Below, piece by piece: positions 1 to 7,045 of a DNA stretch of 25,178 bases. The notes beneath the pieces are model-generated. The model searched no databases and was not told the origin of the DNA. It saw only the letters and a list, made by a program, of their open reading frames with translations. Source of the stretch: an uncultured Collinsella sp. (lineage in GTDB: Bacteria > Actinomycetota > Coriobacteriia > Coriobacteriales > Coriobacteriaceae); assembly GCA_902479075.1 (NCBI GenBank), contig CABSNK010000025.1, positions 1 to 25,178 of the forward strand, written 5' to 3'. How positions within the stretch are numbered: position 1 is the stretch's first letter; every line of letters begins with the position of its first letter. The position numbers were made by a program, and so were the translations under genes.

Positions 1-54
1 AGCACCGCTCTCGTAAAGCGGGGGTCACCGGTTCGAGCCCGGTCGCTGGCTCCA
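1..54 (+). tRNA. tRNA-Thr (anticodon CGT), 3' part, cut by the window edge
   Basis: The window opens inside a tRNA. An anticodon stem CCGCT/AGCGG (5-9 and 17-21) closes a seven-base loop CTCGTAA, giving anticodon CGT at 12-14, which reads ACG (Thr). A five-base variable region, a T stem ACCGG/CCGGT with loop TTCGAGC, the acceptor 3' strand CGCTGGC, a T discriminator and an encoded CCA (52-54) follow. The 5' acceptor strand and most of the D arm lie outside the window. Confidence 0.93.
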
Positions 55-66
55 TTGCACAAGATA

Positions 67-88
67 GCCGCCTTTGGGCGGCTTTTTT
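67..88 (+). terminator. Rho-independent terminator of the tRNA-Thr gene
   Basis: GCCGCC (67-72) pairs with GGCGGC (77-82) across a four-base loop and is followed by six T (83-88). It begins 12 bases after the CCA end of the tRNA. Confidence 0.9.
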
Positions 89-263
89 GTTGTCGATTAT
101 GGGCGCGCGCCAATCCACGCATCGCCACGTCGATCGCTTCCTACTCAAAAACAGAAACCCCACCAAACGTGATTTCCCTTAGGGAAACACGTTTGGCGGG
201 GTCGTAGCGTGATTCCCCTAGGGGAATCACGCCATCAGACGAACAGCTCAACCGAGCAGTTCG
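87..263. repeat. Diverged duplicate of 12235-12416 (region downstream of yhcH)
   Basis: This stretch aligns with 12235-12416. Both start near TTGTTG(T/C)CGATT, share CGCGTGCGCCAA- and CATCG-type blocks, then the same pair of hairpins (CCCC(A/G)CCAAACGTG / CACG(T/C)TTGGCGGGG, then the CTAG-centred palindrome at 207-232), then CATCAGAC(G/A)AAC and CCGAGCAG. The match continues into gene remnants at 264-429. It is therefore the downstream flank of a former yhcH-nagA cassette. It contains no gene of its own. Confidence 0.85.
147..201 (-). terminator. Hairpin terminator inherited from the lost cassette, probably now ending lacX-lacC
   Basis: On the minus strand a 14-base stem (188-201 with 158-171) carries an inner TTCCC/GGGAA stem and is followed by GTTTCTGTTTTT (T-run at 147-151). 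It is preceded by a second palindrome at 207-232. No other terminator is visible between the lacC stop and the tRNA gene, so this copy may serve the lacX-lacC transcript. Confidence 0.7.
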
Positions 264-296
264 TTACTCCTCCCAGTAAGCGTCGGCAAGCAGCTT
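264..296 (-). pseudogene. yhcH C-terminal remnant
   Basis: Read on the minus strand, 264-293 encodes LLADAYWEE followed by TAA. These are exactly the last nine residues of the intact YhcH protein at 12417-12890. Everything upstream of this end is gone. The sequence switches at about 295-298 directly into the 3' end of a nagA copy, with about two bases of microhomology (TA) at the joint. The intact order at 12417-14092 shows that roughly 470 bp is missing here. Confidence 0.85.
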
Positions 297-429
297 ACTC
301 GGCAAACGCATTACCAAAGCTGTTGCCGCCCACCTACGTCTCGACTAGGGTAAGGTCGGGACTGAACACGACAAAGTCGGCGTCGCGCCCCGGCATAATG
401 CTACTGCACTTGTCGTCGACATGAGCTAG
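295..429 (-). pseudogene. nagA C-terminal remnant (third copy)
   Basis: The minus strand encodes HVDDKCSSIMPGRDADFVVF, then SPDLTLVET, then a TAG (334-336) where both intact NagA copies have Tyr, then GNSFGNAFAE and a stop. This matches the last ~43 residues of the NagA at 12923-14092. The premature stop, the loss of the other ~345 residues and the fusion to the yhcH tail make it non-functional. Similarity fades at about 429. A 13-15 base inverted repeat (382-396 with 436-448) flanks its upstream end. It is closer to the copy at 12923 (SPDLTLVET versus NPDLTLVET) than to the copy at 3150. Confidence 0.88.
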
Positions 430-458
430 CAATCGATGCCGGGGCGACGCCCAAGCCC

Positions 459-1394
459 TTACAGCTCGGTCACGACAACGCCGTTGTAGACCTCGTCCCA
501 ACGGTCCATGACCAGATGGCCGGTCATAGGATCCATGGCGTTGAGCTTGCCGCAAGTGTTGGCGGTACGCAGCACCGTCTCGTCGTCTGCGCCAGCAGCA
601 ATGGCATGCGCAAAGCCAGCGATAGTGGAGTCACCAGAGCCCGTGGCGTTAACCGCAGGGATATCGGGCGTCTTTGCGCGGAACGCACGGCCGTTGTGGA
701 AGCCAACGGAGCCGGCAGCGCCCATGGACACGACGACCCAGGGGATATCGGAGAAGCGGGCATCAGAAGCGAGCGCAGCACGGAGCTCATCCACATCGTC
801 GGTGGTAAAGCTCGTGCCCAGAAGGCCGTTGATCTCGGTCAGGTTAGGCTTGACCAGCTCGGGTTTAATTTCGGACTTAAGGGCGGCCTCGAGCGAAGCA
901 CCCGAGGTATCGAGCAGCACCTTGGCGCCGGCGTTCTCGGCAATGCCCGTGATCTTGGCATAGTAGTCTGCCTCGACACCGCGGGGCAGCGAACCCGAAA
1001 TGGTTACGACGTCGGCCTTGTCCGCAAGCTCGGTAAACTTGGCGGTAAAGGCATCGAGCTCCTCGGGGGCAATTGTCGGGCCGCTCTCGAGCAGCTCGGT
1101 CTGGTTGCCGGCGTGGAGTATGTTGAGGCAAATGCGAGTCTCGCCCTTGATGGGCACAAAGTCGTTGTTAATACCGTTGGCGTCCATGAGCTCAGCCATG
1201 TAGGCGCCCATGTGGCCGCCGAGCAGACCGGTTGCCACAACGTCGTCGCCCAGCTGACCCAGCACACGGGCCACGTTGAGGCCCTTGCCGCCGGCGGTCT
1301 TTTCGGGCGTCACACGGTTAACGTCGTCGATAATGAGCTCATCGAGCTGATAGCGCGTATCGACAGACGGGTTCATCGTAACGGTGAGGATCAT
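459..1394 (-). CDS. lacC: Tagatose-6-phosphate kinase (PfkB family, LacC type)
   Basis: An ATP-dependent sugar-phosphate kinase of 311 residues, the usual length for LacC and 1-phosphofructokinase. Visible features are the N-terminal MILTVTMNPSVD, the PfkB signature AGGKGLNVARVL (34-45), SGSLPRG (133-139) and the second signature NATGSGDSTIAG (249-260), whose D255 is the expected catalytic base. From memory, the whole chain resembles streptococcal LacC more than FruK, including the KGETR segment and the MTGH motif near the C-terminus. The expected reaction is D-tagatose-6-phosphate to tagatose-1,6-bisphosphate in the cytoplasm. The start has AAGGAG seven bases upstream. It follows lacX by 59 bp, so the two likely form one operon. 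With AgaS in the same island it completes GalN-6-P to tagatose-1,6-bisphosphate. The aldolase is absent from the window. 1-Phosphofructokinase activity is the main alternative. Confidence 0.85.
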   Translation of the reverse strand: MILTVTMNPSVDTRYQLDELIIDDVNRVTPEKTAGGKGLNVARVLGQLGDDVVATGLLGGHMGAYMAELMDANGINNDFVPIKGETRICLNILHAGNQTELLESGPTIAPEELDAFTAKFTELADKADVVTISGSLPRGVEADYYAKITGIAENAGAKVLLDTSGASLEAALKSEIKPELVKPNLTEINGLLGTSFTTDDVDELRAALASDARFSDIPWVVVSMGAAGSVGFHNGRAFRAKTPDIPAVNATGSGDSTIAGFAHAIAAGADDETVLRTANTCGKLNAMDPMTGHLVMDRWDEVYNGVVVTEL

Positions 1395-1453
1395 TTTTAG
1401 CTCCTTATCTCGCAGGCTCCTTATGCCTCGCGATACGAGTCGACAATACGGAA

Positions 1454-2335
1454 TTACAGAATCTCAATCGTGAACGAGCGAACGACGGTCTCCTTGGGCT
1501 TAGCGACAAGGCAGCCGCGCTTATGCTCAAGTACGTCGTCCTCATCGGAACAGGTCGAAAGGCCGCCCCAGGGCTCAACCGCCACAAAATCGCCCTCGGG
1601 CTTACTCCACACAATGAGATACGGAAAGCCCTCAAAGCTCAGGCGGACGCCCTTGTCCTCCCCCTTCTTTGAAAGCGTGACCTGACGGCTCTCGAGCACA
1701 TCAAAGATGGTCTCCGCAAAATCGAAGAGCTCATGCGACAGAGGCAGTGTCTTTCCCACCATGGGGTTCTTGGAGCGATTGGTCACGTCAATCAGGCCAG
1801 TCGAGGGGACGGCAGTGCAAAGCTCCGCAGCCTCGTCCTTCTCAAAGCGCAACTCGTAGTCCGTATAGGCCTCGCCCTCATCGAGCGGACACCTAAAGCC
1901 GGGATGACCGCCGATAAAGAACGGCATGTCCTCGGTTCCCTCGTTGGTCACCTCATAGGAGACGCGCACGGCAGCGTCCTCGAGCGTATAGCGAGCGACA
2001 AGCTTAAACGGATACGGATAATCGCTCAGCAGCGCGGCGTTATTCTCCGAAGCCAGGCACATCACCAGCTCGTTTTCGCCTTGGCTCAGCAGCTTCCACT
2101 CCTGTTTGCGCGCAAACCCGTGGCGAGCGAGCTTTACATGATGCCCGGCAAACGTCATGGCGCTGTTGTCGCGCAAGCCTCCGCAAATCGGGAAGCAAAT
2201 CGGTGCTTGGCCGAACCACACGGCGGGATCGCCCTGCCACAAGTACTCGCGACCTCCAGCCTCAATCGAGGTAAACGAACCACCAGCCGTGGACACCTTA
2301 ATAGAAATCGAATCGTTGGAGAGAGCGTATTCCAT
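1454..2335 (-). CDS. lacX: Aldose 1-epimerase-like protein (LacX/GalM-type)
   Basis: A 293-residue protein of the galactose mutarotase-like beta-sandwich family. Likely active-site residues are H72 in RHGFAR (71-76), H144 in GGHPGF (142-147) and E254 in VAVEPWGG (251-258); in this family a His pair and a Glu catalyse sugar ring opening and anomer exchange. Length and motifs fit the LacX subgroup that accompanies lactose and galactosamine PTS operons in Firmicutes. It would interconvert anomers of galactose or a galactose derivative released in the cytoplasm. The start is preceded by AAAGGATG. It is first in a two-gene operon with lacC and is divergent from the flavodoxin gene. Exact substrate is not determinable from sequence. 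Confidence 0.8.
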   Translation of the reverse strand: MEYALSNDSISIKVSTAGGSFTSIEAGGREYLWQGDPAVWFGQAPICFPICGGLRDNSAMTFAGHHVKLARHGFARKQEWKLLSQGENELVMCLASENNAALLSDYPYPFKLVARYTLEDAAVRVSYEVTNEGTEDMPFFIGGHPGFRCPLDEGEAYTDYELRFEKDEAAELCTAVPSTGLIDVTNRSKNPMVGKTLPLSHELFDFAETIFDVLESRQVTLSKKGEDKGVRLSFEGFPYLIVWSKPEGDFVAVEPWGGLSTCSDEDDVLEHKRGCLVAKPKETVVRSFTIEIL

Positions 2336-2490
2336 TGCCCATCCTTTCGAACAACTGCTTTTGCTCGCAAGTACCTGTCTCGGCCCTGACCAAAGGACAA
2401 ACCCGCACGTTCACCGATGCATCCGGTATCCCAGGCATGCAACGGGGCACCATACAGACATTGATGCAATTACAGCTGAAAGGCCTTCTT

Positions 2491-3075
2491 ATGCGAACCA
2501 TCATCCTCTATGCCTCGCGCCACCACGGCAATACGAAAAAGCTCGTGGACGCCATCGTCGAGGCGCACCCCGAAATCGATACCCTCGACGTCAAGGCGCT
2601 TGGCAAAAACGAGTACCCCGACCTGCACGAATACCATCTGATTGGCGTCGCCACGGGCATCTATTACTCCGAGATCGACAAGGACATGGCACGCGTGCTC
2701 ACGAACGTGCTGCAGCCGCAGAACAAGGTGTTTGGCCTTATGACCTACGGTGGCAAAAACAAGTGGTACGGCAAGGATATCGATGGTATCTGCCGCATGA
2801 GGCAGGCCATCTTTATGGAGGTCTACGGCTGCCCCGGCTTTGATACGTGGGGGCCGTTCAAACTCACCGGCGGTGTCCAAAAGGGACACCCGACCGCTGA
2901 AGAAATTAAGGGCGCCGTCGACTTCTTCGACAAGATCGAAGACGAGTACGGCGACATCATCGTCGAAGAGTATGCCAAGCGCGAGAAGCGTCTAGCCTAC
3001 GAGAAGGAGCATCCTGCAGGAGGCCTGGTGGCCGGCGTCAAGCGCACGGCAAAGAAGATCGCTAACAAGCTGTAA
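2491..3075 (+). CDS. Flavodoxin-like protein
   Basis: A 194-residue protein of the flavodoxin fold. The N-terminus MRTIILYASRHHGNTKKLVDAI has the pattern of a first beta strand followed by an FMN-phosphate loop (residues 9-15, SRHHGNT), as in flavodoxin-domain proteins. LMTYGGKN and the WGPFK region match later flavin-contact loops. The C-terminal third is charged and helical. It could carry electrons with FMN or act as a flavodoxin-type oxidoreductase in the cytoplasm; its partner is unknown. I chose the ATG at 2491 because AAAGG lies upstream. In-frame upstream codons to 2335 lack a ribosome site and run into the divergent lacX promoter region. It is the only plus-strand protein gene here, so it is probably older than or unrelated to the sugar island. 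Confidence 0.75.
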   Translation: MRTIILYASRHHGNTKKLVDAIVEAHPEIDTLDVKALGKNEYPDLHEYHLIGVATGIYYSEIDKDMARVLTNVLQPQNKVFGLMTYGGKNKWYGKDIDGICRMRQAIFMEVYGCPGFDTWGPFKLTGGVQKGHPTAEEIKGAVDFFDKIEDEYGDIIVEEYAKREKRLAYEKEHPAGGLVAGVKRTAKKIANKL

Positions 3076-3107
3076 CTGTAAAGGTGCTTTTGAGCGTTTA
3101 ACCCATA

Positions 3108-3143
3108 CGGCGGGTCCGAGCAGATTCGGGCCCGCCGTTTTTT
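3108..3143 (+). terminator. Rho-independent terminator of the flavodoxin gene
   Basis: An 11-base stem CGGCGGGTCCG (3108-3118) with CGGGCCCGCCG (3127-3137, one G-T pair), loop of eight, followed by six T. It sits 32 bases after the flavodoxin stop and between two convergent genes, so it may also slow transcripts arriving from nagA. Confidence 0.92.
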
Positions 3144-3149
3144 CTATCG

Positions 3150-4319
3150 TTACTCGGTAAAGGCGTTGCCGACGCTCTGACCGCCAACATACGTCTCGAC
3201 GAGGGTGAGCTCATGGTCGAACACGACAAAGTCGGCGTCGCGACCTGGCATGATGCTGCCGCACTTATCCTCGATGTGCGCAGAGCGAGCCGGCACCTCG
3301 GTTGCCATGCGAATGGCGATATCGGCGCTGGCGATGCCCCAGTCGACGATGTTCTTGACGCCCTGGGCAAGCGTGAGCACCGAGCCGGCAATGCTCTTGC
3401 CGTCGGCGAGCCAGCACAGGTTGTCCTTCATGATGACGTCCATGCCACCACTGGTGTAGCTGCCCTCGGGCATGCCGCCGCAACCCAGGCAGTCGGTGAT
3501 GAGTACCGTGTGCTGCCAGCCCTTTGCCTCCAGCAGCGCCTTGATGGCGGCAGGGTTTACGTGCTTGCCGTCACAAATGATCTCGGCGTAGGTCTCGGGC
3601 GTGGACATAGCAGCACCCACGACACCGGGCTCACGGTGATGCAGCCCGCGCTGGCCGTTATAGGTATGCGTAAAGCAGCTGGCGCCGGCGTTGATGGCGG
3701 CGATGCACTCATCGTAGGTGGCGTCGGAGTGGCCGATGCAGGTCACGACGCCCTTTGCGCTCAGAGCCGCGGCGTAGGCGGCGGCGCCGTCGCGCTCGGC
3801 CGCCATGGCGCTCTTGACGATGCGACCGCCCGCGGCCTCCTGCCACCGGTCGAAGACCTCCTCGGAGGGATCGATAAGATAAGCGGGGTTCTGCGCGCCC
3901 ACGTGCTTCATGGTAAAGAAGGGGCCCTCCAGGTAGATGCCCTGAATGCGTGCACCGCAGAAGTCGGGGCCGCGGCCCTCGTCGGCCTGGGCGATGGCGG
4001 CGCAGGCGTCCTTGATCTGCTCGACGCCATCGGTGAACGTCGTGGGCAGCCAGCTAGTGGTACCGCGACGGGCGAGCTCGGTCGAGCTGATATCGATGCC
4101 CTCGGGATCGTTATCGGTAGTTGAGTGGTTGTAGAAGCCGTGGATGTGGGTATCGACCATGCCCGGTGCGATCCACGATCCCGTGTAGTCCTTAATCTCG
4201 CAGGAGGGCTCGTCGGCCTGCCAGGCGCCAAAGACGCCGTCCTCGACCATAAGATAGCCGCCCAGTTGCGGGCCTGCCGGCAAGAAGAACTTGTCAGCCT
4301 TAATTGCGTACGTGCTCAT
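3150..4319 (-). CDS. nagA: N-acetylhexosamine-6-phosphate deacetylase, copy 1
   Basis: A 389-residue amidohydrolase of the NagA/AgaA family. Metal and catalytic residues expected for the family are present: H58 and H60 (DTHIHG), E131 (YLEGPF), H197 (GHSDA), H218 (THTYN) and the general base D276 (ITDC). It removes the acetyl group from GlcNAc-6-P or GalNAc-6-P in the cytoplasm. The ATG at 4319 is preferred: a GTG six bases further upstream overlaps the AAGGAG ribosome site, and the other copy starts at the same MSTYAIK. It lies just after agaS, separated by a terminator, so a GalNAc-6-P (AgaA) role is plausible but inferred. It differs from copy 2 at about 26 of 389 positions with no gaps, which is a recent duplication or ongoing gene conversion. 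Confidence 0.93.
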   Translation of the reverse strand: MSTYAIKADKFFLPAGPQLGGYLMVEDGVFGAWQADEPSCEIKDYTGSWIAPGMVDTHIHGFYNHSTTDNDPEGIDISSTELARRGTTSWLPTTFTDGVEQIKDACAAIAQADEGRGPDFCGARIQGIYLEGPFFTMKHVGAQNPAYLIDPSEEVFDRWQEAAGGRIVKSAMAAERDGAAAYAAALSAKGVVTCIGHSDATYDECIAAINAGASCFTHTYNGQRGLHHREPGVVGAAMSTPETYAEIICDGKHVNPAAIKALLEAKGWQHTVLITDCLGCGGMPEGSYTSGGMDVIMKDNLCWLADGKSIAGSVLTLAQGVKNIVDWGIASADIAIRMATEVPARSAHIEDKCGSIMPGRDADFVVFDHELTLVETYVGGQSVGNAFTE

Positions 4320-4380
4320 ATGCACTCCTTGCTTCTAAAGCAGTTGACTGTGGTGATGCTATACCCAGCTCAGGTAAAAC

Positions 4381-4417
4381 AAAAAGCGCCCGCCCGCCGT
4401 TATGAGCGGACGGGCGC
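4381..4417 (-). terminator. Rho-independent terminator after agaS
   Basis: On the minus strand a 12-base GC-rich stem (4406-4417 with 4386-4397, one G-U pair) is followed by TTTTTG. It begins 18 bases past the agaS stop. It separates agaS from nagA copy 1, whose own promoter would have to lie within 4320-4380. There I see only a weak TATAGC candidate. Confidence 0.88.
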
Positions 4418-4435
4418 CCTTACAGAGGGACGCGA

Positions 4436-5602
4436 TTAAGCGGTGAAGGGGTGAATCGTCACGCCCTTGACCACGCGGTTGACCGTGCCGGTGGGGCTCG
4501 GCGTATCGGGCGTGTTGCCCACGCGCACGGAGTTGAGCAGGCTGATGGCCTGGGCAAACATCACGAACGGCAGAGCGAGGTAGCCCTCGGGAAGCGCTTC
4601 GTAGCCCTTAAAGGTGAAGGACTCACCCTCATAGACGGTAGCACCTTCCTGCTGAACGGCGACGGTGTGCTGAGCGATCTCGTCGCCGCCGATCTCGTTG
4701 AGGATGTCGATATCGTACTGACGGGTGTAGGCGTCGTTGTTGACGAACACGAAGACGAGCGTCTTATCGTCGACGAAGGACTTAGGTCCGTGACGATAGC
4801 CCATGGAGGTGTCGTAGGAAGTAGCGACCAGACCGTGAGCGAGCTCAAGGATCTTGAGCTGGCTCTCCTGGGCAAGGCCACCGAAGGAGCCAGAACCCAA
4901 GTAGGTCACGCGGTTGAAGTCGCCAGCCAGGTAATCGGCGATCTCGGGCTCACGGGAGATGACCTCCTCGCCCATCTTGGCGATGGTCTCGACCCACTCG
5001 GCCTTCTGCTCGTCAGAGGCAGTGTCGAAAATAAGGGTAGAGAGCAGGGTCATGCAGGAATAAGAACCGGTCATGGCGAAGCCCTTGTCGTTGGCGCGCG
5101 GAATGAGCAGCGTCAGCGCGTTGGGGTCATCGGCAGACTCGACGGCGAGCTTGCCCTCGGGAGCGCAGGTGATGTTGAGGAACTTGACGTTGTGGACGAG
5201 CTCCTTGGCAACGGCAACGGCGGCAAGGCTCTCGGGGCTGTTGCCAGAGCGGGCAAAGGAAACCACGAGCGTGGGATCCTCGGCGCGCAGGAAGTCGCGC
5301 GGGGCGCTCACGATGTCGGTCGTGGCAATGGGCTTAAAGTCGTAGAGATCAGTGTTGCCAGCGTGACGCAGGTACGGGGCGCAAGTATCGCCAACATAGT
5401 CGGACGTACCGGCACCGGTGAAGACAACGGACAGACGACCCTCGCCCATAGCGCGAGCCTCGGCCAGGAAGGCCTCGATGGCCTCCTTGTTCTCGCGATA
5501 GATGTTGAGCGTATCACGCCAAAGCTCAGGCTGCTGAGCAATCTCGGCCGTGGTGATCTGGGCGCCGAGCTCGGTGAGCTCCTCGACACTCTTCTCGAAC
5601 AT
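4436..5602 (-). CDS. agaS: Galactosamine-6-phosphate deaminase/isomerase (AgaS, SIS domain)
   Basis: A 388-residue protein with two SIS (sugar isomerase) domains. Sugar-phosphate loops are GAGTSDYVGD (63-72) and SFARSGNSPES (115-125). The second domain has LKILELAHG (249-257) and YRHGPKSF (269-276), the expected catalytic Glu/His region. Length and motifs match AgaS, which converts galactosamine-6-phosphate to tagatose-6-phosphate with ammonia release. That product is the substrate of LacC at the island's left end. Ribosome site GAGG lies about ten bases upstream of the ATG. It follows gntR1 by 111 bp with a promoter candidate in that gap, and ends at a strong terminator. Glucosamine-6-phosphate deamination (GlmS-like or NagB-II-like) is a less likely alternative. 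Confidence 0.88.
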   Translation of the reverse strand: MFEKSVEELTELGAQITTAEIAQQPELWRDTLNIYRENKEAIEAFLAEARAMGEGRLSVVFTGAGTSDYVGDTCAPYLRHAGNTDLYDFKPIATTDIVSAPRDFLRAEDPTLVVSFARSGNSPESLAAVAVAKELVHNVKFLNITCAPEGKLAVESADDPNALTLLIPRANDKGFAMTGSYSCMTLLSTLIFDTASDEQKAEWVETIAKMGEEVISREPEIADYLAGDFNRVTYLGSGSFGGLAQESQLKILELAHGLVATSYDTSMGYRHGPKSFVDDKTLVFVFVNNDAYTRQYDIDILNEIGGDEIAQHTVAVQQEGATVYEGESFTFKGYEALPEGYLALPFVMFAQAISLLNSVRVGNTPDTPSPTGTVNRVVKGVTIHPFTA

Positions 5603-5635
5603 TTCTAATACCTCTTTCTTTACTAAATTGTCTGA

Positions 5636-5663
5636 TATATAAAGACTTAATCTGAAAAGTTAA
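5636..5663 (-). promoter_or_regulatory. Candidate agaS promoter
   Basis: Minus strand: TTAACT (-35, 5663-5658), 16-base spacer, TATATA (-10, 5641-5636), about 35 bp upstream of the agaS start. It lies in an AT-rich gap after gntR1. No TGGT..ACCA operator is visible here, so agaS may be less tightly controlled than the GH35 operon. Confidence 0.45.
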
Positions 5664-5713
5664 ATCGGGTAGTAGTCATAGGCTGTTTTTCTTTCGTTAA
5701 CACTCGTATCCGA

Positions 5714-6448
5714 TCACAGAGTATCTCGATAATGAGAAATCCTGTACTTAAACTTGTCCGCACGAGCCACCGAAAGCGTAAACTCGACAACATCATTTTG
5801 GGTGTTGTGAGTAGTTCGGACTATGTCCAGAACTGGCGCACCCTCACCAATACCTAGAAGCCGAGCGTCAGATGGACGTGCTATACCCGCAGAGAACTCC
5901 TCATCCGCTACTCGAATTTTCTGCTGATAATCCTGCTCAATGACATCGTAAAGGGGCTTCTGTTCGAGTAGAGGACGCTTGAGTGAAATAAAGAGCCTTG
6001 CTGGAAGATAGCTACGCTCAACCATCATAGGAATACCATCTGCCATTCGTAAACGTTTGAGTTTTAATACCTTTTCACCCAAATGAATCCCCATTTGCAT
6101 CGAGAGCGTTTTATCTGCTTCCATTTCACAGAACTCTAAGATGGTTGTTTCTGGCAGCCGGCCCATCGCTTTCATCTGTTCAGTAAAACTGTACGATTGG
6201 GTAAGATTTGTTGCTTGAGCTAGTCGATCGGCAACAAACGTACCGCGACCTTGTTTTCGCACAATCCGACCAAGATACTCAAGTTCCTGAATTGCAAGCC
6301 GGACAGTCGACCGCGAAAGCCCGAAACGTTCGGCAAGCTCACGTTCGGACGGAATCAAATCACCTGGCTGATATTCATGATCAATTTTTTCGATCAGAAT
6401 ATCTACGAGCTGGTCATATAGCGGTTGTCTGTGCCTCTTGCACGTCAT
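5714..6448 (-). CDS. GntR/HutC-family repressor with UTRA domain, paralogue 1
   Basis: A 244-residue transcription regulator. Residues ~9-75 form the GntR winged helix-turn-helix: PLYDQLVD, PGDLIPSERELAERFGLSR, STVRLAIQEL, then the wing KQGRGTFV. The remainder is a UTRA effector domain, with SYSFTEQM near residue 85, LKRLRMADGIPMMVERSYLP in the centre and GAPVLDIVRT near the C-terminus. NagR/YvoA-type members bind GlcN-6-P or related phosphosugars and repress amino-sugar genes. The ATG at 6448 has GGAG six bases upstream; the GTG four codons earlier overlaps that site. It lies between the PTS IIA gene and agaS. It is clearly a paralogue of the regulator at 14236-14967. Base composition by eye is more AT-rich than the flanking genes. 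Confidence 0.9.
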   Translation of the reverse strand: MTCKRHRQPLYDQLVDILIEKIDHEYQPGDLIPSERELAERFGLSRSTVRLAIQELEYLGRIVRKQGRGTFVADRLAQATNLTQSYSFTEQMKAMGRLPETTILEFCEMEADKTLSMQMGIHLGEKVLKLKRLRMADGIPMMVERSYLPARLFISLKRPLLEQKPLYDVIEQDYQQKIRVADEEFSAGIARPSDARLLGIGEGAPVLDIVRTTHNTQNDVVEFTLSVARADKFKYRISHYRDTL

Positions 6449-6535
6449 GATATTCTCCACGTAATGAGCAATTGACCAATACTTCAGCCTTCAGGTAACG
6501 CACCAACATGTCCAATAAATGGGCTAATAGCGACA

Positions 6536-6964
6536 CTACATCTCATCGTCTTCATCAATGTCAGCACTCTCGAGTTTCTTGAGATCGACTCCCTCACGAC
6601 CAACGACCCGTGCGCGTTCGGCAAGTTCATCAAGCGTTGGGTCTCCAAACGCACGCGTCATAACGAGCTCCACCAACATAGGTAGATTTGTTCCGGTGAC
6701 AACGGTCACGTTATCGAGCTCAGTCGTCATTGGGATAGCTTGATTGAACGGAGTACCGCCAAGCAAATCAACAAACACCAATACGCCATCACAAGCTTGA
6801 CGCATCTTGGCAATGCAGGTTCGCAAATCATCACCAAAAGTAACCGCCTCCGAGCCCGCAAAAGGAACTACCTCAAAATTAGGCTGTTCGCCGGCGACCA
6901 TATCCACAGCGCTTTTCAAACCAGGTGCAAACTGACCGTGACCAGTTAGTACAAATCCAATCAT
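6536..6964 (-). CDS. PTS mannose-family EIIA component
   Basis: A 142-residue cytoplasmic phosphocarrier. H9 in VLTGHGQFA (5-13) is the phosphohistidine accepted from HPr. DLLGGTPFN (67-75) and TGTNLPML (90-97) are typical of ManX/AgaF-type IIA domains. The last residues are strongly acidic (ADIDEDDEM). It completes the IIB-IIC-IID set encoded upstream, but is separated from IID by a terminator-like hairpin and the gene for a TPR-like protein. An AAAGG ribosome site precedes the start. The sugar is probably a galactoside, galacto-N-biose or GalNAc, from the neighbouring GH35 and AgaS genes. Confidence 0.9.
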   Translation of the reverse strand: MIGFVLTGHGQFAPGLKSAVDMVAGEQPNFEVVPFAGSEAVTFGDDLRTCIAKMRQACDGVLVFVDLLGGTPFNQAIPMTTELDNVTVVTGTNLPMLVELVMTRAFGDPTLDELAERARVVGREGVDLKKLESADIDEDDEM

Positions 6965-7045
6965 TCTATCTACCTTTCTACCGTTCGCTTTCTCTAGCCA
7001 AAGAACCCCTCAAAAGGGCTCTTACGACCACTGCATCATTAAAGT

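Noticed and set aside
1..60. tRNA-Thr 3' end as an integrative-element attachment site
   Set aside because: No integrase gene and no second copy of the tRNA 3' end were found in the window. The adjacent duplication is explained by the yhcH-nagA remnant.
209..424. A 71-codon plus-strand frame next to the tRNA gene, and a 73-codon minus-strand frame at 334-555
   Set aside because: The first lies over the duplicated hairpin and pseudogene remnants. The second is out-of-frame lacC sequence run into the nagA remnant. Neither is a gene.
4320..4325. GTG start for nagA copy 1 giving 391 residues
   Set aside because: The GTG overlaps the AAGGAG ribosome site, and the paralogue starts with MSTYAIK at the equivalent ATG (4319).
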